Source of the DNA: Clostridia bacterium
GTDB lineage: Bacteria; Bacillota; Clostridia; UBA1381
DNA length: 64,000 nucleotides
Assembly (NCBI GenBank): GCA_017404065.1
Contig: JAFRDB010000099.1
Coordinates: 19,648-83,647 of the forward strand
Direction: 5' to 3'
Position 1 is the first letter of the stretch. Each line of letters opens with the position of its first letter. The notes under the pieces are model-generated. The model saw only the letters and a program-made list of their open reading frames with translations. It was not told the DNA's origin and searched no databases. The position numbers and the translations under genes were made by a program. Below, in pieces: positions 1-8,517 of this stretch.

Positions 1-1
1 G

Positions 2-193
2 ATGAAGGAGCTTGGCGCGGAGCTTGATGAGTGTGTGTACATAGGTGATACGGATGTTGACCTTGCAACAGCCGAAAATTCCGGTATGCCTTGTATAAGC
101 GTTAGCTGGGGCTTCCGCTCACGCGAAGAGCTTGAAGGATACGCCGCGGCGATAATAGCCGATACACCGTCAGATATTCTCGGACTGGTGTGA
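2..193 (+). CDS. HAD-family hydrolase, C-terminal fragment (phosphoglycolate phosphatase-like)
   Basis: Only the last 63 codons are inside the window; the gene starts upstream, so the first ATG here is not a believable start. The fragment holds the last HAD motif, YIGDTDVDLATAENSGM, in which the Asp pair binds the catalytic magnesium, followed by the usual CISVSWGFRS segment and a short Rossmann tail. This is the signature of the Gph/PpaX-type phosphatases that act on phosphoglycolate or other small phosphoesters in the cytoplasm. The substrate cannot be told from this fragment. A strong hairpin terminator follows 17 bases after the stop. Confidence 0.85.
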   Translation: MKELGAELDECVYIGDTDVDLATAENSGMPCISVSWGFRSREELEGYAAAIIADTPSDILGLV

Positions 194-209
194 TATGGAG
201 TGATATTTA

Positions 210-270
210 AACAGCGGAATGGGATGTAAAATCTTTACATCCCGTTCCGTTATTATTATCTTTTTTTTTG
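210..270 (+). terminator. Rho-independent terminator after the HAD gene
   Basis: A long near-perfect stem (left arm 210-230, right arm 234-251, arms GGGATGTAAA / TTTACATCCC at the core) with a three-base loop is followed by a run of T residues at 261-269. It ends the transcript of the upstream HAD gene. Confidence 0.85.
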
Positions 271-629
271 TTTCTCAATTTGATGTGTTTGAGCACCATA
301 TAAAATCACATCACAAAGTTCAAATAAAAATTTATTCAAACCGCCGTTTTTACGGTCTCACATTGTGTGAATTGCAAAGCCTGCCTTGATAGCAGGTTTA
401 CCGGTACAAAGCCTTGCGTTGACATCAGGCTCGGTATATATGACGCAGATTTGAGTTTTTTTGTCGCAAAAAATACCAATAGCGAAATTCGTCGGTATTC
501 GATAATAAACTACGTGATTTAGACCCTGTATTCGACCGCGGCTTTGCTGTGGGTACTTGATACATTTTTTTTTATTTAGTAGAATTATAATGCAATTGCA
601 AGAATAATAAGGAAAGAAGGAATAGTAAC
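271..629. other. Intergenic region upstream of spo0A
   Basis: No convincing gene. A small hairpin lies near 384-397 (CCTGC / GCAGG). TTTGTCGCAAAAA at 460-472 is close to the Spo0A box (core TGTCGAA, one mismatch). TATAAT at 586-591 has no good -35 at standard distance; a TTGATA at 557-562 is 23 bases upstream, which is too far. A 27-codon minus-strand reading frame (256-339, TTG start) is possible but unsupported. RBS-like AAGGAAAGAAGG lies just before the spo0A start. Confidence 0.4.
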
Positions 630-1400
630 ATGGATAAGGTAAAGGTTCTGTTTGCCGACGACGACAGGCGATATGTAAATCAGCTTGAAGAATATTTTAA
701 GACAACTCCCGATATAGAGTCATGCGGCTGCGCCTATGACGGGGAGGAGGCGCTCGGCATGATAGAGGAGATGAAGCCGGAGGTCGTGCTTTTGGATGTT
801 GTGCTGCCGCGGCTTGACGGTATAGGCGTATTGCGGCGGCTTGCCGCGAAGCAGCCGGATTCCAGACCTATAGTTATAGTTAGCTCCGCGTCATCGCTTA
901 CCGGCATATTTGATATGGCGGCAAAATACGGCGCGTCATACTTTATGATGAAGCCGCAGAGTGCGGAGAGCGTGAGCGCGGTCATCCGCGATATGTGCGG
1001 GATAGCAAAAACGTTCACGATACCGGAGGAACGGCAGCTTCAGCTTACATCGCGGGATATAGAAAGCGTGGTCACGGGGTACATACACGATCTTGGCGTG
1101 CCCGCGCATATAAAGGGATACAACTATCTCCGCACCGCAATAATCATGGTGGTGGGGGATATGGATCTTCTGAACTACATAACAAAGGAGCTGTATCCGG
1201 AGATAGCCAAGGCGTATCAGACAACATCGAGCCGCGTTGAGCGCGCGATACGTCACGCAATAGAGGTTGCGTGGACGCGCGGCAAGCCGCAGACGATGAA
1301 TGAAATTTTCGGCTATACGATAAACACCGGTAAGGGCAAGCCGACAAATTCCGAGTTTATCGCAATGATAGCCGACAGGATACGGCTGGAAGTGAGATAG
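630..1400 (+). CDS. spo0A: Stage 0 sporulation protein A (Spo0A)
   Basis: Master response regulator that starts sporulation; when phosphorylated it dimerises and binds 0A boxes. The 256 residues split into a receiver domain (about 1-120) with acidic pocket D10-D12, phospho-acceptor D56 in [11 protein letters not shown] and the conserved Lys in MMKPQ, then a linker and the Spo0A-specific DNA-binding domain with [33 protein letters not shown] (recognition helix) and the C-terminal [16 protein letters not shown]. Length is near the usual 260-270. The spoIVB gene that often precedes spo0A is not here; a HAD gene and a terminator are. The ATG has an AGGAAAGAAGG ribosome binding site. Identification is firm from the C-terminal domain alone. 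Confidence 0.97.
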   Translation: MDKVKVLFADDDRRYVNQLEEYFKTTPDIESCGCAYDGEEALGMIEEMKPEVVLLDVVLPRLDGIGVLRRLAAKQPDSRPIVIVSSASSLTGIFDMAAKYGASYFMMKPQSAESVSAVIRDMCGIAKTFTIPEERQLQLTSRDIESVVTGYIHDLGVPAHIKGYNYLRTAIIMVVGDMDLLNYITKELYPEIAKAYQTTSSRVERAIRHAIEVAWTRGKPQTMNEIFGYTINTGKGKPTNSEFIAMIADRIRLEVR

Positions 1401-1496
1401 ATTTGGTTTAGGGGGGGATAACGTCCCCATAAAACCCCCTGTTTATTAGGGCTGGGAGTGCAGGGAGGTGACCTCTCTACGCTAAACAGAAATTTA
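1398..1496. repeat. Dispersed GC-rich intergenic repeat, copy 1 (degenerate)
   Basis: G-run, C-run and small hairpins (for example GGGAGGTGACCTCTC) are bounded on the right by AAACAGAAATTTA (1484-1496) and on the left by an ATTTGGTTTA end that starts at the spo0A stop codon. The ends resemble those of the better copies at 7219-7399 and 17139-17318. The interior is short and diverged, so membership is tentative. Confidence 0.45.
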
Positions 1497-1514
1497 TATT
1501 AATATAGCATACCG

Positions 1515-1560
1515 AAAAAATGCGCTTATAGAACGGCTTTTCAGCCGATCTATAAGCGCA
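1515..1560 (-). terminator. Terminator of the minus-strand wall-hydrolase operon
   Basis: Arms TGCGCTTATAGA (1521-1532) and TCTATAAGCGCA (1549-1560) form a long stem with an inner GGCTTTTCAGCC loop. Read on the minus strand the stem is followed by a T-run (1515-1520). It could also slow plus-strand transcription from spo0A. Confidence 0.8.
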
Positions 1561-1576
1561 ATTTATTAATTTCAAA

Positions 1577-2248
1577 TCATTCGTCCCTTTGCTTTGCAAT
1601 AAGCCTTTCTATCGGACGGCGATAGGCGCGGCTGCCAACCTTGATATAAATATCGGGATTTGTGTCGTACAGATCGCCTATAATATTTGTTATCTGCTGC
1701 GGATCATAGTCCTGAATACACATGAAGCAGCAGTCGCCCTCAATTGTCTCCACATAGAAAATATCCATTGATGAGATCGCATGACGCTTGGCTTTGTCAG
1801 AGCTGTGCTCGTAGGGATATACAGCCTTTACAAATTTTTTGCCCGCGGGCGTTGCGCTCCGCTTTATGAACTCCTTTGTTCCGATAACTATCATGGAGAT
1901 GTCCTCGGTGGGTATTTCCGTCAGCTTCGTCCTTGACGGCTTCAGATCACCTAAAAATCCGCCGTTTGTGCTGTATGGGAGAAAGTCGTTTGCCCAGCTC
2001 CGCATATAGAGATCGCCGCGGACTATCTTTATGCCGGTGCCGAATGCCTCGTTAAGCTTCAGAAGCGTGAGCGATATAAATATGAGCGCCGCCAGAGCGA
2101 ACAGCACACCGAAAAGAACCATGCGATTAGACAGATCATATACTGCCATCGCAACGGAAAACAGCGCGAGCGCCGTAAACACTAAAATTACAACCATCGA
2201 CCTGCCGCGCATTTTGGCGTTTGCGGCTGCCTTTATAGTCTTTGCCAT
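1577..2248 (-). CDS. Small membrane protein of unknown function
   Basis: I do not recognise a named family with certainty. The 223 residues begin with a basic stretch, then two hydrophobic segments (about residues 18-36 and 42-62), followed by a soluble domain of about 160 residues rich in beta-type sequence, ending in a basic tail. The topology suggests a cytoplasmic PH-like or sensing domain on a two-helix anchor, which is inference. It starts 21 bases after the stop of the large wall hydrolase with an AGAGG-type ribosome binding site, so the two are very likely co-transcribed and the protein may serve the envelope. Confidence 0.75.
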   Translation of the reverse strand: MAKTIKAAANAKMRGRSMVVILVFTALALFSVAMAVYDLSNRMVLFGVLFALAALIFISLTLLKLNEAFGTGIKIVRGDLYMRSWANDFLPYSTNGGFLGDLKPSRTKLTEIPTEDISMIVIGTKEFIKRSATPAGKKFVKAVYPYEHSSDKAKRHAISSMDIFYVETIEGDCCFMCIQDYDPQQITNIIGDLYDTNPDIYIKVGSRAYRRPIERLIAKQRDE

Positions 2249-2269
2249 ATTTCCTATACCTCTGTTTGG

Positions 2270-5125
2270 TTAATCCTCTGTAGCTTCTGTGTCTGTTGTG
2301 TTGAATATTCGCCTTCCGCCGCAGAACTCGGACACATAATTTTCCTTATCTATGGACTCGTAGCGAACCTGCGCGCCTGTGTACGGTGCGTGTATCATAA
2401 ATCCGTCACCGGCATATATGCCGACATGGTGAACATCACCGTTTTTCTGGAAAAATACCAGATCACCCGGCTGCAGATCTTCGCGTGAAATGTATACGCC
2501 CTCTTTATACTGTGTCTGCGAAACACGGCTTATACTCAGTCCAACGTTTCTGAGTACATACTGGCACAGTCCGGAGCAGTCAAAGCCCATTGGCGTAGTG
2601 CCGCCCCATAAGTACGGCACACCGAGGTACTTCTTCGCTTCGGCAATTATAGCCTCGCCGTACGGGTTATCCGATACGACCATGCTGTCGTATGCGATAA
2701 CGCTCATGTCCTCCTCGTTTACCTCTATGTCAAGCTTATCCGAGCCGGTATAGTGATCGATCTTCGGCTGCCTTTCGGCAAGCTCCTTATAGTAGTCCGT
2801 TGCCTTTACCTGTTTTTCGGTTATCTTCTTACGCTTAACTGTCGTTTCCTGCCCGTTCGGAGCGGTTACGGTAGTATCGATGATATTCTCATCATAGAAG
2901 TAGACAAGACCGAGCTCCTCGTCCGCATAGACAGGGAAGAATTTCTCTCCGTCGTCAAGTATGTATTCCGTAATGATCGGTTCAGGCAGTTTTACTTCAA
3001 GCTTTATCGAGCTTTCCGCCTTGACAAAATTCTTTGAGCCGCGGCGGACCGCGCATACATGCACGTCATATTCGCCCGGCTTTATGTTTCTTATATTTGC
3101 CGCGTGCGAGCCTTCTACCTCCTCGCTCAGCTCAAGCTCGCCCTCGCTGTTGTATATCTCGATCAAAAAGTCCGTATATAGACTGCTTGACCAGCACAGC
3201 GACAGAGCATCGTCATCAATAACTGCTCCGTCCTCGTGCGAGGTGATATCGACCTCATCCTCGGGCGCGCTGCCGTAGGATATAACAAATTCATCCGGCT
3301 CCGCGTCTGCGTTGTCGGCGGGGGAGATGGATATAGCATAATCCATTCCGGATTCGAAAATATCTGATTTGAGAGTGAGGATGCCATCCTTTGTTTTTAA
3401 GTAGCTGTTAACTATGTAATCATCCTTTTCGAAGGAATAGACCTTAACGTAGTATTCCTTGTCCTCCTCTGTTTCCATCGAAATGGCAAGGTCATTGCCG
3501 TCCTCGATGATCACCCCGTTATATTCGGCAAGCTTAAAGCCGCTGTTTACATATTCGCTTTCCGGCTCCTCTGCTGCTTTTGCTGCTTCGGCTTCATCAT
3601 TACTGCTGCTATCAACAGATGTTTTGGTATCGGGGGCAGGTGTTTTTACGGGGGCGTTTGTCCCGTCTGCCGCCTCCGGCGCGTCCTCTTCCGTATCCTC
3701 TTTGTCAAGCTCGATTACATTGGCATCCGGCACAGAGCTTTCGATAAGCTCATATATACCCGCTACCGTAGTGGGCGCTTCATCTTCTTCTTCGCCGAAG
3801 ATGTATACCTCTTTATCCTCCGCAGTCTGTTCGGAGGTTGACTCTATATAATCAAGTCCTTCGCTGTCGGTCGCAACGGTATCGTTTGCGGATCTGTTTG
3901 TGATGATGCTTACCATGCGGAAGTAGTCATCGGTAACGCTCGTGCCGATACCTATAACGTGTGTTCCGCTGTCATAGCAGCTGCCGCCGTTAAGCGAAAG
4001 TATCGCATAAGCTGTGAACGTGTCATAGCCGATCTCATGCTGTGCGCCGTCCTTTAAATGCTCTATGCTTCTGTCGCGCGCAAGGTCCATATATTTTGTC
4101 TTTGCCGACATCTCCTGCGCCGCCGCGCTTTGTGACTGCGACACGGTAAGCGCATCAAGCCCGTTCCTTGCGCGGGCCGCATTTATCATATCCGTAAGCT
4201 CGAATGCCGCTACCTCCGGCGCGATCTCGGTATATGTATTACATTTCTCGTAGTCTATATAAAGCACGGAATCGATATGTCCGCCGTTGTCGCGGTATAT
4301 CCTGTATCCGTTGTATTCACCGTAGTCCGCCGCGGCGCTTACATCCTCGCCGAGCGATATACCGTCAAAGGTAAGCATACCGCTGTTTGAATAAAACGCG
4401 CATATTCGCCCGTTTTCAACGCCTATCATCATAAACCGGCTGTAGTCTGAGTTGTAAACATACCAATCATAGCCGAATTCGCCGCTGTCTATCCTGTCCG
4501 GTTCGCCGAGCACATCGGTAACTGTGCTGATATTTGCGCCGATCTCAACAGCAGTATCGCCAACATTGAATACCGCCGTCTTGGAAAACAGCTTGTAGAG
4601 ATTGTTTACAAGCACTCTGCAGCCGTCCCAATTTATCTCCTTGTTCGGTTCGGTGCCAATGCCGTTTGAGATTATGCCGTGCTTGAGCATGAAGGCATAG
4701 CCTACGCGGTTTTCCTCGTCGATCATAGCATTATCATAGCACTCGCTAAGGATCTCGTCCACTTCCTCGGATGAGAGCGCGAATGAATCGTCAAAATCTA
4801 TAATTGTCTTGTAGAGAACAGTCACGGCATCCTGCTTGCGCAGTGCGATCGACTCGGATAGCGTGTCAAGATCATCGGTATTTATAAAGCCGAGAACAAC
4901 AGCCTTGCAAAGCTCCGGATTATCGCTCAGCTCCGCTATCTGCTCAGGAACAGCTATCTCCTCGCCGCTGAGCTTTTCATAAAGAGCGACCGCCTGCAAA
5001 ACCATATCGCGTTCGGATACGGATTCCGCGGCCGAGGCCGTGCCGGCAGCAGTGGTAAAGCCTGCCGCAATGGCAGCGGCTATTATAAACAGCCGTGCTT
5101 TTTTAAGTCTAATGCTATCAGACAA
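2270..5125 (-). CDS. Secreted cell-wall hydrolase with CAP and NlpC/P60 domains
   Basis: The 951 residues start with a signal peptide (basic KKAR, hydrophobic core, cut near TASAAES). An alpha-helical region (35-160) is followed by a CAP-associated segment (about 165-260) and a CAP/SCP-like domain (about 300-420, FELTDMINAARARNGLDAL). A long acidic, low-complexity linker with Ala/Glu/Asp/Thr and beta-sandwich-like repeats (450-770) leads to the NlpC/P60 peptidase (about 820-940): catalytic Cys850 in FDCSGL, His in HHVGIY and His in IHAP. Such enzymes cut the D-Glu-diaminopimelate bond of wall peptides outside the cell. The start is TTG with an AAGGAAAGGG ribosome binding site. A promoter lies at 5260-5288. 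Confidence 0.92.
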   Translation of the reverse strand: MSDSIRLKKARLFIIAAAIAAGFTTAAGTASAAESVSERDMVLQAVALYEKLSGEEIAVPEQIAELSDNPELCKAVVLGFINTDDLDTLSESIALRKQDAVTVLYKTIIDFDDSFALSSEEVDEILSECYDNAMIDEENRVGYAFMLKHGIISNGIGTEPNKEINWDGCRVLVNNLYKLFSKTAVFNVGDTAVEIGANISTVTDVLGEPDRIDSGEFGYDWYVYNSDYSRFMMIGVENGRICAFYSNSGMLTFDGISLGEDVSAAADYGEYNGYRIYRDNGGHIDSVLYIDYEKCNTYTEIAPEVAAFELTDMINAARARNGLDALTVSQSQSAAAQEMSAKTKYMDLARDRSIEHLKDGAQHEIGYDTFTAYAILSLNGGSCYDSGTHVIGIGTSVTDDYFRMVSIITNRSANDTVATDSEGLDYIESTSEQTAEDKEVYIFGEEEDEAPTTVAGIYELIESSVPDANVIELDKEDTEEDAPEAADGTNAPVKTPAPDTKTSVDSSSNDEAEAAKAAEEPESEYVNSGFKLAEYNGVIIEDGNDLAISMETEEDKEYYVKVYSFEKDDYIVNSYLKTKDGILTLKSDIFESGMDYAISISPADNADAEPDEFVISYGSAPEDEVDITSHEDGAVIDDDALSLCWSSSLYTDFLIEIYNSEGELELSEEVEGSHAANIRNIKPGEYDVHVCAVRRGSKNFVKAESSIKLEVKLPEPIITEYILDDGEKFFPVYADEELGLVYFYDENIIDTTVTAPNGQETTVKRKKITEKQVKATDYYKELAERQPKIDHYTGSDKLDIEVNEEDMSVIAYDSMVVSDNPYGEAIIAEAKKYLGVPYLWGGTTPMGFDCSGLCQYVLRNVGLSISRVSQTQYKEGVYISREDLQPGDLVFFQKNGDVHHVGIYAGDGFMIHAPYTGAQVRYESIDKENYVSEFCGGRRIFNTTDTEATED

Positions 5126-5259
5126 CTTAATTCAGCCCTTTCCTTAATTGAACCGCCGTAAACCGGCGGAATATATTTACTCCCAAGTTTTACGAACACA
5201 GCATATTGTGTGCGCGGTGTGTGAAAAGGGTATAGTACGCCCTAATACCACACCATAAC

Positions 5260-5288
5260 ATTATAGCATAAAAAATTTGAGTTGTCTA
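5260..5288 (-). promoter_or_regulatory. Sigma-A promoter of the wall-hydrolase operon
   Basis: On the minus strand: TAGACA (5288-5283), 17 bases, TATAAT (5265-5260) with an extended TGC before the -10. The roughly 130-base leader contains a CCGCCG/CGGCGG hairpin at 5153-5169. Confidence 0.75.
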
Positions 5289-5391
5289 TATAAAAATGAT
5301 GAATTTTTTGTGAATTGTGAAAAATAATATGGATATAGAGCAAAATATAAGGGCAATATAGCGAAATTATATCAATAATAGATTAAATTTC

Positions 5392-5420
5392 TTGACAAAC
5401 GCGCGGCAGAGGTATAAAAT
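5392..5420 (+). promoter_or_regulatory. Sigma-A promoter of prfA
   Basis: TTGACA (5392-5397), a 17-base spacer, TAAAAT (5415-5420). It makes a leader of about 200 bases before prfA that is almost entirely the dispersed GC-rich repeat. Confidence 0.75.
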
Positions 5421-5425
5421 GTTAG

Positions 5426-5614
5426 AAATGTCAGTGGATAAAGTTAGTTTGCCGGGGGACTGCCGTCCCCAACTACGGCGTTTGTTCGCTTGCGAACACG
5501 CCTACGACATGCAAGCGTGTCGCTCACCCCGCGCCCCCTGCTTAGCTATTGGTGTAACGGGGGTTTTAGGGGGCGGTAGCCCCCTAAGCTACTAATTTAA
5601 ACTGAAATTTACTG
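5426..5614. repeat. Dispersed GC-rich intergenic repeat, copy 2
   Basis: Sits in the prfA leader. The right end is AAACTGAAATTTACTG (5599-5614), the left end AAATGTCAGT (5426-5435) is a fair inverted match. The interior has several hairpins: GGGGACTGCCGTCCCC, TTCGCTTGCGAA, GACATGCAAGCGTGTC and GGGGGCGGTAGCCCCC. The GGGGGACTGCCGTCCCC motif is shared with the copy in the tilS tail. An open frame through it (5392-5595) is not a gene. Confidence 0.65.
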
Positions 5615-5634
5615 TTCCGATAGGAGGAAACATA

Positions 5635-6702
5635 ATGCTTGATAAGTTGGCGGCGCTGGAGGCGCGGTTTGTGCAGATATCGGAAAAGATAAGCGATCCG
5701 GCGGTCATTGCGGATATAGACGCGTGGCGCGGCTATTGCAAGGAGCATAGCGAGCTGGAGCCGATAATAAACGAATACAGGAGCTATAAGGGCTATTTGG
5801 AAACGATAGAGGACGATAACGCTCTGATCGCGGGTGAGACCGATAAGGAGCTTATCGCGATGCTGCGAGAGGAGATAGATGAGGCGCAGAAGGCGGCGGA
5901 AAAGTGCCGCACAAGTCTTCGCGTTCTGCTTCTGCCGAAGGACCCGAATGACGAAAAAAACGTTATTATGGAGATACGCGGCGGAACCGGCGGCGAGGAG
6001 GCGGCATTGTTTGCCGCTGATCTTATGCGTATGTACAGTATGTATGCGGAAAAGATGCACTGGAAGATAGAAGTGCTCAGCTCAAATCCCACTGAGCTTG
6101 GCGGATACAAGGAGATTTCCTTTGCCATAGAGGGGAAGGGCGCGTATTCACGGCTCAAATATGAGAGCGGCGTGCATCGCGTTCAGCGAGTGCCCGAAAC
6201 GGAGAGCGGGGGAAGGATACATACCTCCGCGGTTACTGTTGCGGTGCTGCCGGAGGTAGAGGATATCGAGGTCGATATAAACAGAAACGATCTGAGGATC
6301 GATGTGTTCCGCGCCGGCGGACCGGGCGGACAGTGCGTAAACACCACGGACTCGGCGGTGCGCATAACGCATTTGCCGACGGGTATTGTCGTATCCTGTC
6401 AGGATGAGAAGTCACAGCTGCAAAACAAGGAAAAGGCGATGAAGATCCTGCGTTCGCGCATATATGACGCGATGGAGGCGGAGCGAAGGCGCGAGATAGC
6501 GGACGCGAGGAAGTCGCAGGTCGGCTCGGGGGACAGAAGCGAGAGGATACGTACCTATAACTTCCCGCAGAGCCGCATAACGGATCACCGCATAGGTCTT
6601 ACGCTCTATAAGCTCGACCGCTTCCTTGACGGCGAGCTGGACGAGGTCATAAACGCGTTGATAACGAACGACCAGGCGGAGAAGCTCTCTGCGGGAGAAT
6701 GA
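5635..6702 (+). CDS. prfA: Peptide chain release factor 1
   Basis: Recognises UAA and UAG in the ribosomal A site and triggers release of the finished chain. The 355 residues are the normal RF1 length. The GGQ motif that enters the peptidyl-transferase centre is at 231-233 ([16 protein letters not shown]). The stop-codon-reading tripeptide is PET in [10 protein letters not shown], the RF1-type P-x-T and not the RF2 SPF. The [16 protein letters not shown] segment is also typical. The start is set by AGGAGG eight bases upstream. A DUF1294 gene follows after 12 bases; the usual partner prmC is not next to it here. Confidence 0.97.
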   Translation: MLDKLAALEARFVQISEKISDPAVIADIDAWRGYCKEHSELEPIINEYRSYKGYLETIEDDNALIAGETDKELIAMLREEIDEAQKAAEKCRTSLRVLLLPKDPNDEKNVIMEIRGGTGGEEAALFAADLMRMYSMYAEKMHWKIEVLSSNPTELGGYKEISFAIEGKGAYSRLKYESGVHRVQRVPETESGGRIHTSAVTVAVLPEVEDIEVDINRNDLRIDVFRAGGPGGQCVNTTDSAVRITHLPTGIVVSCQDEKSQLQNKEKAMKILRSRIYDAMEAERRREIADARKSQVGSGDRSERIRTYNFPQSRITDHRIGLTLYKLDRFLDGELDEVINALITNDQAEKLSAGE

Positions 6703-6714
6703 TGGGGGATATGT

Positions 6715-7188
6715 ATGAACGGATTTGAAAACAGTACGGCGGTTCTGGAGTTCAAGGCAAGCCTGCGCGAGCTGTTCGAGGCGATACTTGCCACTGCCGC
6801 TAAGACGGTGCGCGCCTTTTATGAATGGCTAAAAACAGTGCCGCTGCCGGCGCCGCCGACGGTGCTGAGACTGTTCAGCAATAACCGCGCGAACCTTATT
6901 CTTTTTCTTGCGCTCGTGGCATATTTTCTGTATTTTAATATAAAGGCGTATGTTCTCTTTGCTGAGGACAAGCATTATGCGATACGGAATACCGAGCGCA
7001 TACCGGAGCGGGTGCTGTTCAAATATATGTGGGCAGGCGGCGCGGTTGGCGCGGCAATGGCAATGATAATAAAGCGGCATAAAACGCAGCATACGAATTT
7101 TGTAATATCAGCCGTGGTGCTGGTTGCTGTGCAGCTTCTGCTGTTCAGCTTCGCGCTCGGCTTCATGGGCTTCTGGACATTCTTTTGA
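6715..7188 (+). CDS. DUF1294 family membrane protein
   Basis: 157 residues. The last two thirds match the DUF1294 pattern: a hydrophobic helix (about 58-77), then RNTERIPERVLFKYMWAGG, AVGAAMAMIIKRHKTQH, and a last hydrophobic segment ending in GFMGFWTFF. The N-terminal 50 residues are an extra amphipathic stretch not typical of the short family members. Function of the family is unknown; it is an inner-membrane protein. GGGGGA before the ATG serves as ribosome binding site, and the gene is very likely co-transcribed with prfA. Confidence 0.85.
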   Translation: MNGFENSTAVLEFKASLRELFEAILATAAKTVRAFYEWLKTVPLPAPPTVLRLFSNNRANLILFLALVAYFLYFNIKAYVLFAEDKHYAIRNTERIPERVLFKYMWAGGAVGAAMAMIIKRHKTQHTNFVISAVVLVAVQLLLFSFALGFMGFWTFF

Positions 7189-7218
7189 GAATCAGGAGGC
7201 TCTTTTTTATTGATATAG

Positions 7219-7399
7219 ATTTCAGCTTTAATTATTAGCTTAGGGGGCTGCCGCCACAAGCTACGCTGCTGTTGTTAAGCAGCGCAGCTACAACACTTAT
7301 GGTGTTGTTCGCCTAACCCCCCCCTCTGTGTCCAATTTTAGTTTACCACTACAGCGCCGCTAACATCTCTCCACCTAAGCTGCTGATTCAAGCTGAAAT
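7219..7399. repeat. Dispersed GC-rich intergenic repeat, copy 3, with clear inverted ends
   Basis: Left end ATTTCAGCTTTAAT (7219-7232) and right end ATTCAAGCTGAAAT (7386-7399) are inverted matches at 13 of 14 positions. Inside are G-run and C-run segments (CTTAGGGGGCTGCCGCC, CCTAACCCCCCC) and hairpins (GCTGCTGTTGTTAAGCAGC; AACACTTATGGTGTT). The right end abuts the stop codon of the minus-strand gene at 7400. Confidence 0.65.
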
Positions 7400-8503
7400 T
7401 CAGATATTATGCATATCGCGGGGGAAGGGGGCGGCGTCGCGGATATCGGGAAGCTGCAAAAGCTTCATCAGCAGCCGTTCCAATCCTATACCGCAGCCGC
7501 CGTGTCGCGGCATTGAGGGCGAGCTGTGCTCGCCGCCTGACGCGACCTCCATGCCGCGGCAAAGAAGAATGAACCCTTCGCTAAGCCCTGCTTCTGACGC
7601 TGCCGCCTCGCGTTGCGGACGCTTTTCCGACGGCAAGCGCGTGACGAACAAAAGCTCACTGCCGAGCGATTTTTGGGCGTAGCTTGAAAGCCTTGCCTCA
7701 TCGGTTGGGTCAAGATCCGGCTGATCGCCGCTCTTGCCGAGAACAGCCATGGCTTCCGTAAAGGTGATGACGGGTATCGCTCCCGCCTCCGGCAAAGCAG
7801 CGTCAAGCGCGGCAAGCTCCTCTGCGCAGTCTTCGGAAAGGCGCGTAATTATCGCGTTTATCGCATTTTCGCTCACAGCCATAACATCGGCGATGCCGTT
7901 TATATAGTTCATTTCAAAATCAAGGCGCGTGTATTCGGCAAGATGGCGCGGACTGTTATGTCTCGCGGCGGAAAATGCCTGCGAGATCTCCAAAACACGG
8001 TCGAGCGCGGCTGCGCCGTCTATGAGATAGCGGCGAGGATCGCCCGTGAGCACCGCATCCGCGCCGAACCAGCTCAGGCGGAACAGACCGGTATCTCCGT
8101 CCTCTGTCCGTCGCACAGCGGGGGAGTGCATCTCAAAAAAACCGTCCTTGGCAAGCGTGGCGCGGAACGCGTCTGCCGCAGCGGCGCGCAGCATCAGTAT
8201 CGGATGCAGCGGCGCGGTATCATCGTCAGAACACGGCGCGGCAAGCACGGTGAAGTCCTTTAGCGTGATCTCTATCCCGCGCGGAGCGCGTGGCTCATGG
8301 CGTACAGTGCCGGTAAGCGATATGTACGCGCCCGGCTTCAGCGCGGCGCGGGGCGCAGCGCAGTCCGCATCGGTATGCGCCGCCTGTATAAGCCTGCCGC
8401 CGGCGCGCAGCGTGATAAGCGTTACCGCGCCGGCTCTTTTTATTCTATGAACACAGGCGGCGATCTTTATATCGCCGCCCGGTGTGAATATGTTATTTTG
8501 CAT
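7400..8503 (-). CDS. Aspartyl/asparaginyl-tRNA synthetase-like paralogue, active site degenerate
   Basis: 367 residues: an N-terminal OB-fold (about 8-92) as in the anticodon-binding domain of AspRS/AsnRS, and a class II catalytic core (about 100-367). Motif 1 (DGFFEMHSPAV) and motif 3 (GGCGIGLERLL, then LPDIRDAAPFPRD) are recognisable. Motif 2 should read F-R-A-E before the HN..RHL segment but here reads FSAARHNSPRHL, losing the ATP-binding Arg and the Glu. The QSPQ substrate loop is replaced by TGDPRRYL, and about 30 residues between SGG and motif 3 are missing. Full AspRS in bacteria is near 590 residues. I infer a paralogue that no longer charges tRNA. Ribosome binding site AAAGGG; 14 bases after the VanW gene, so same operon. 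Confidence 0.85.
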   Translation of the reverse strand: MQNNIFTPGGDIKIAACVHRIKRAGAVTLITLRAGGRLIQAAHTDADCAAPRAALKPGAYISLTGTVRHEPRAPRGIEITLKDFTVLAAPCSDDDTAPLHPILMLRAAAADAFRATLAKDGFFEMHSPAVRRTEDGDTGLFRLSWFGADAVLTGDPRRYLIDGAAALDRVLEISQAFSAARHNSPRHLAEYTRLDFEMNYINGIADVMAVSENAINAIITRLSEDCAEELAALDAALPEAGAIPVITFTEAMAVLGKSGDQPDLDPTDEARLSSYAQKSLGSELLFVTRLPSEKRPQREAAASEAGLSEGFILLCRGMEVASGGEHSSPSMPRHGGCGIGLERLLMKLLQLPDIRDAAPFPRDMHNI

Positions 8504-8517
8504 TGTGTTTCCCTTTC

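Noticed and set aside
256..339. 27-codon minus-strand frame between the HAD gene and spo0A
   Set aside because: No convincing ribosome binding site, no recognised family, and it ends in the terminator stem region.
936..1430. 164-codon minus-strand frame across spo0A
   Set aside because: Antisense shadow of an intact spo0A with no protein family or ribosome binding site.
5572..5579. GGCGGTAG, the core of the ops/JUMPstart element bound by RfaH
   Set aside because: It lies inside a hairpin of the dispersed repeat in the prfA leader, far from the polysaccharide operon and in a Gram-positive context.
5392..5595. 67-codon plus-strand frame before prfA
   Set aside because: It runs from the prfA -35 box through the repeat; no ribosome binding site or family.
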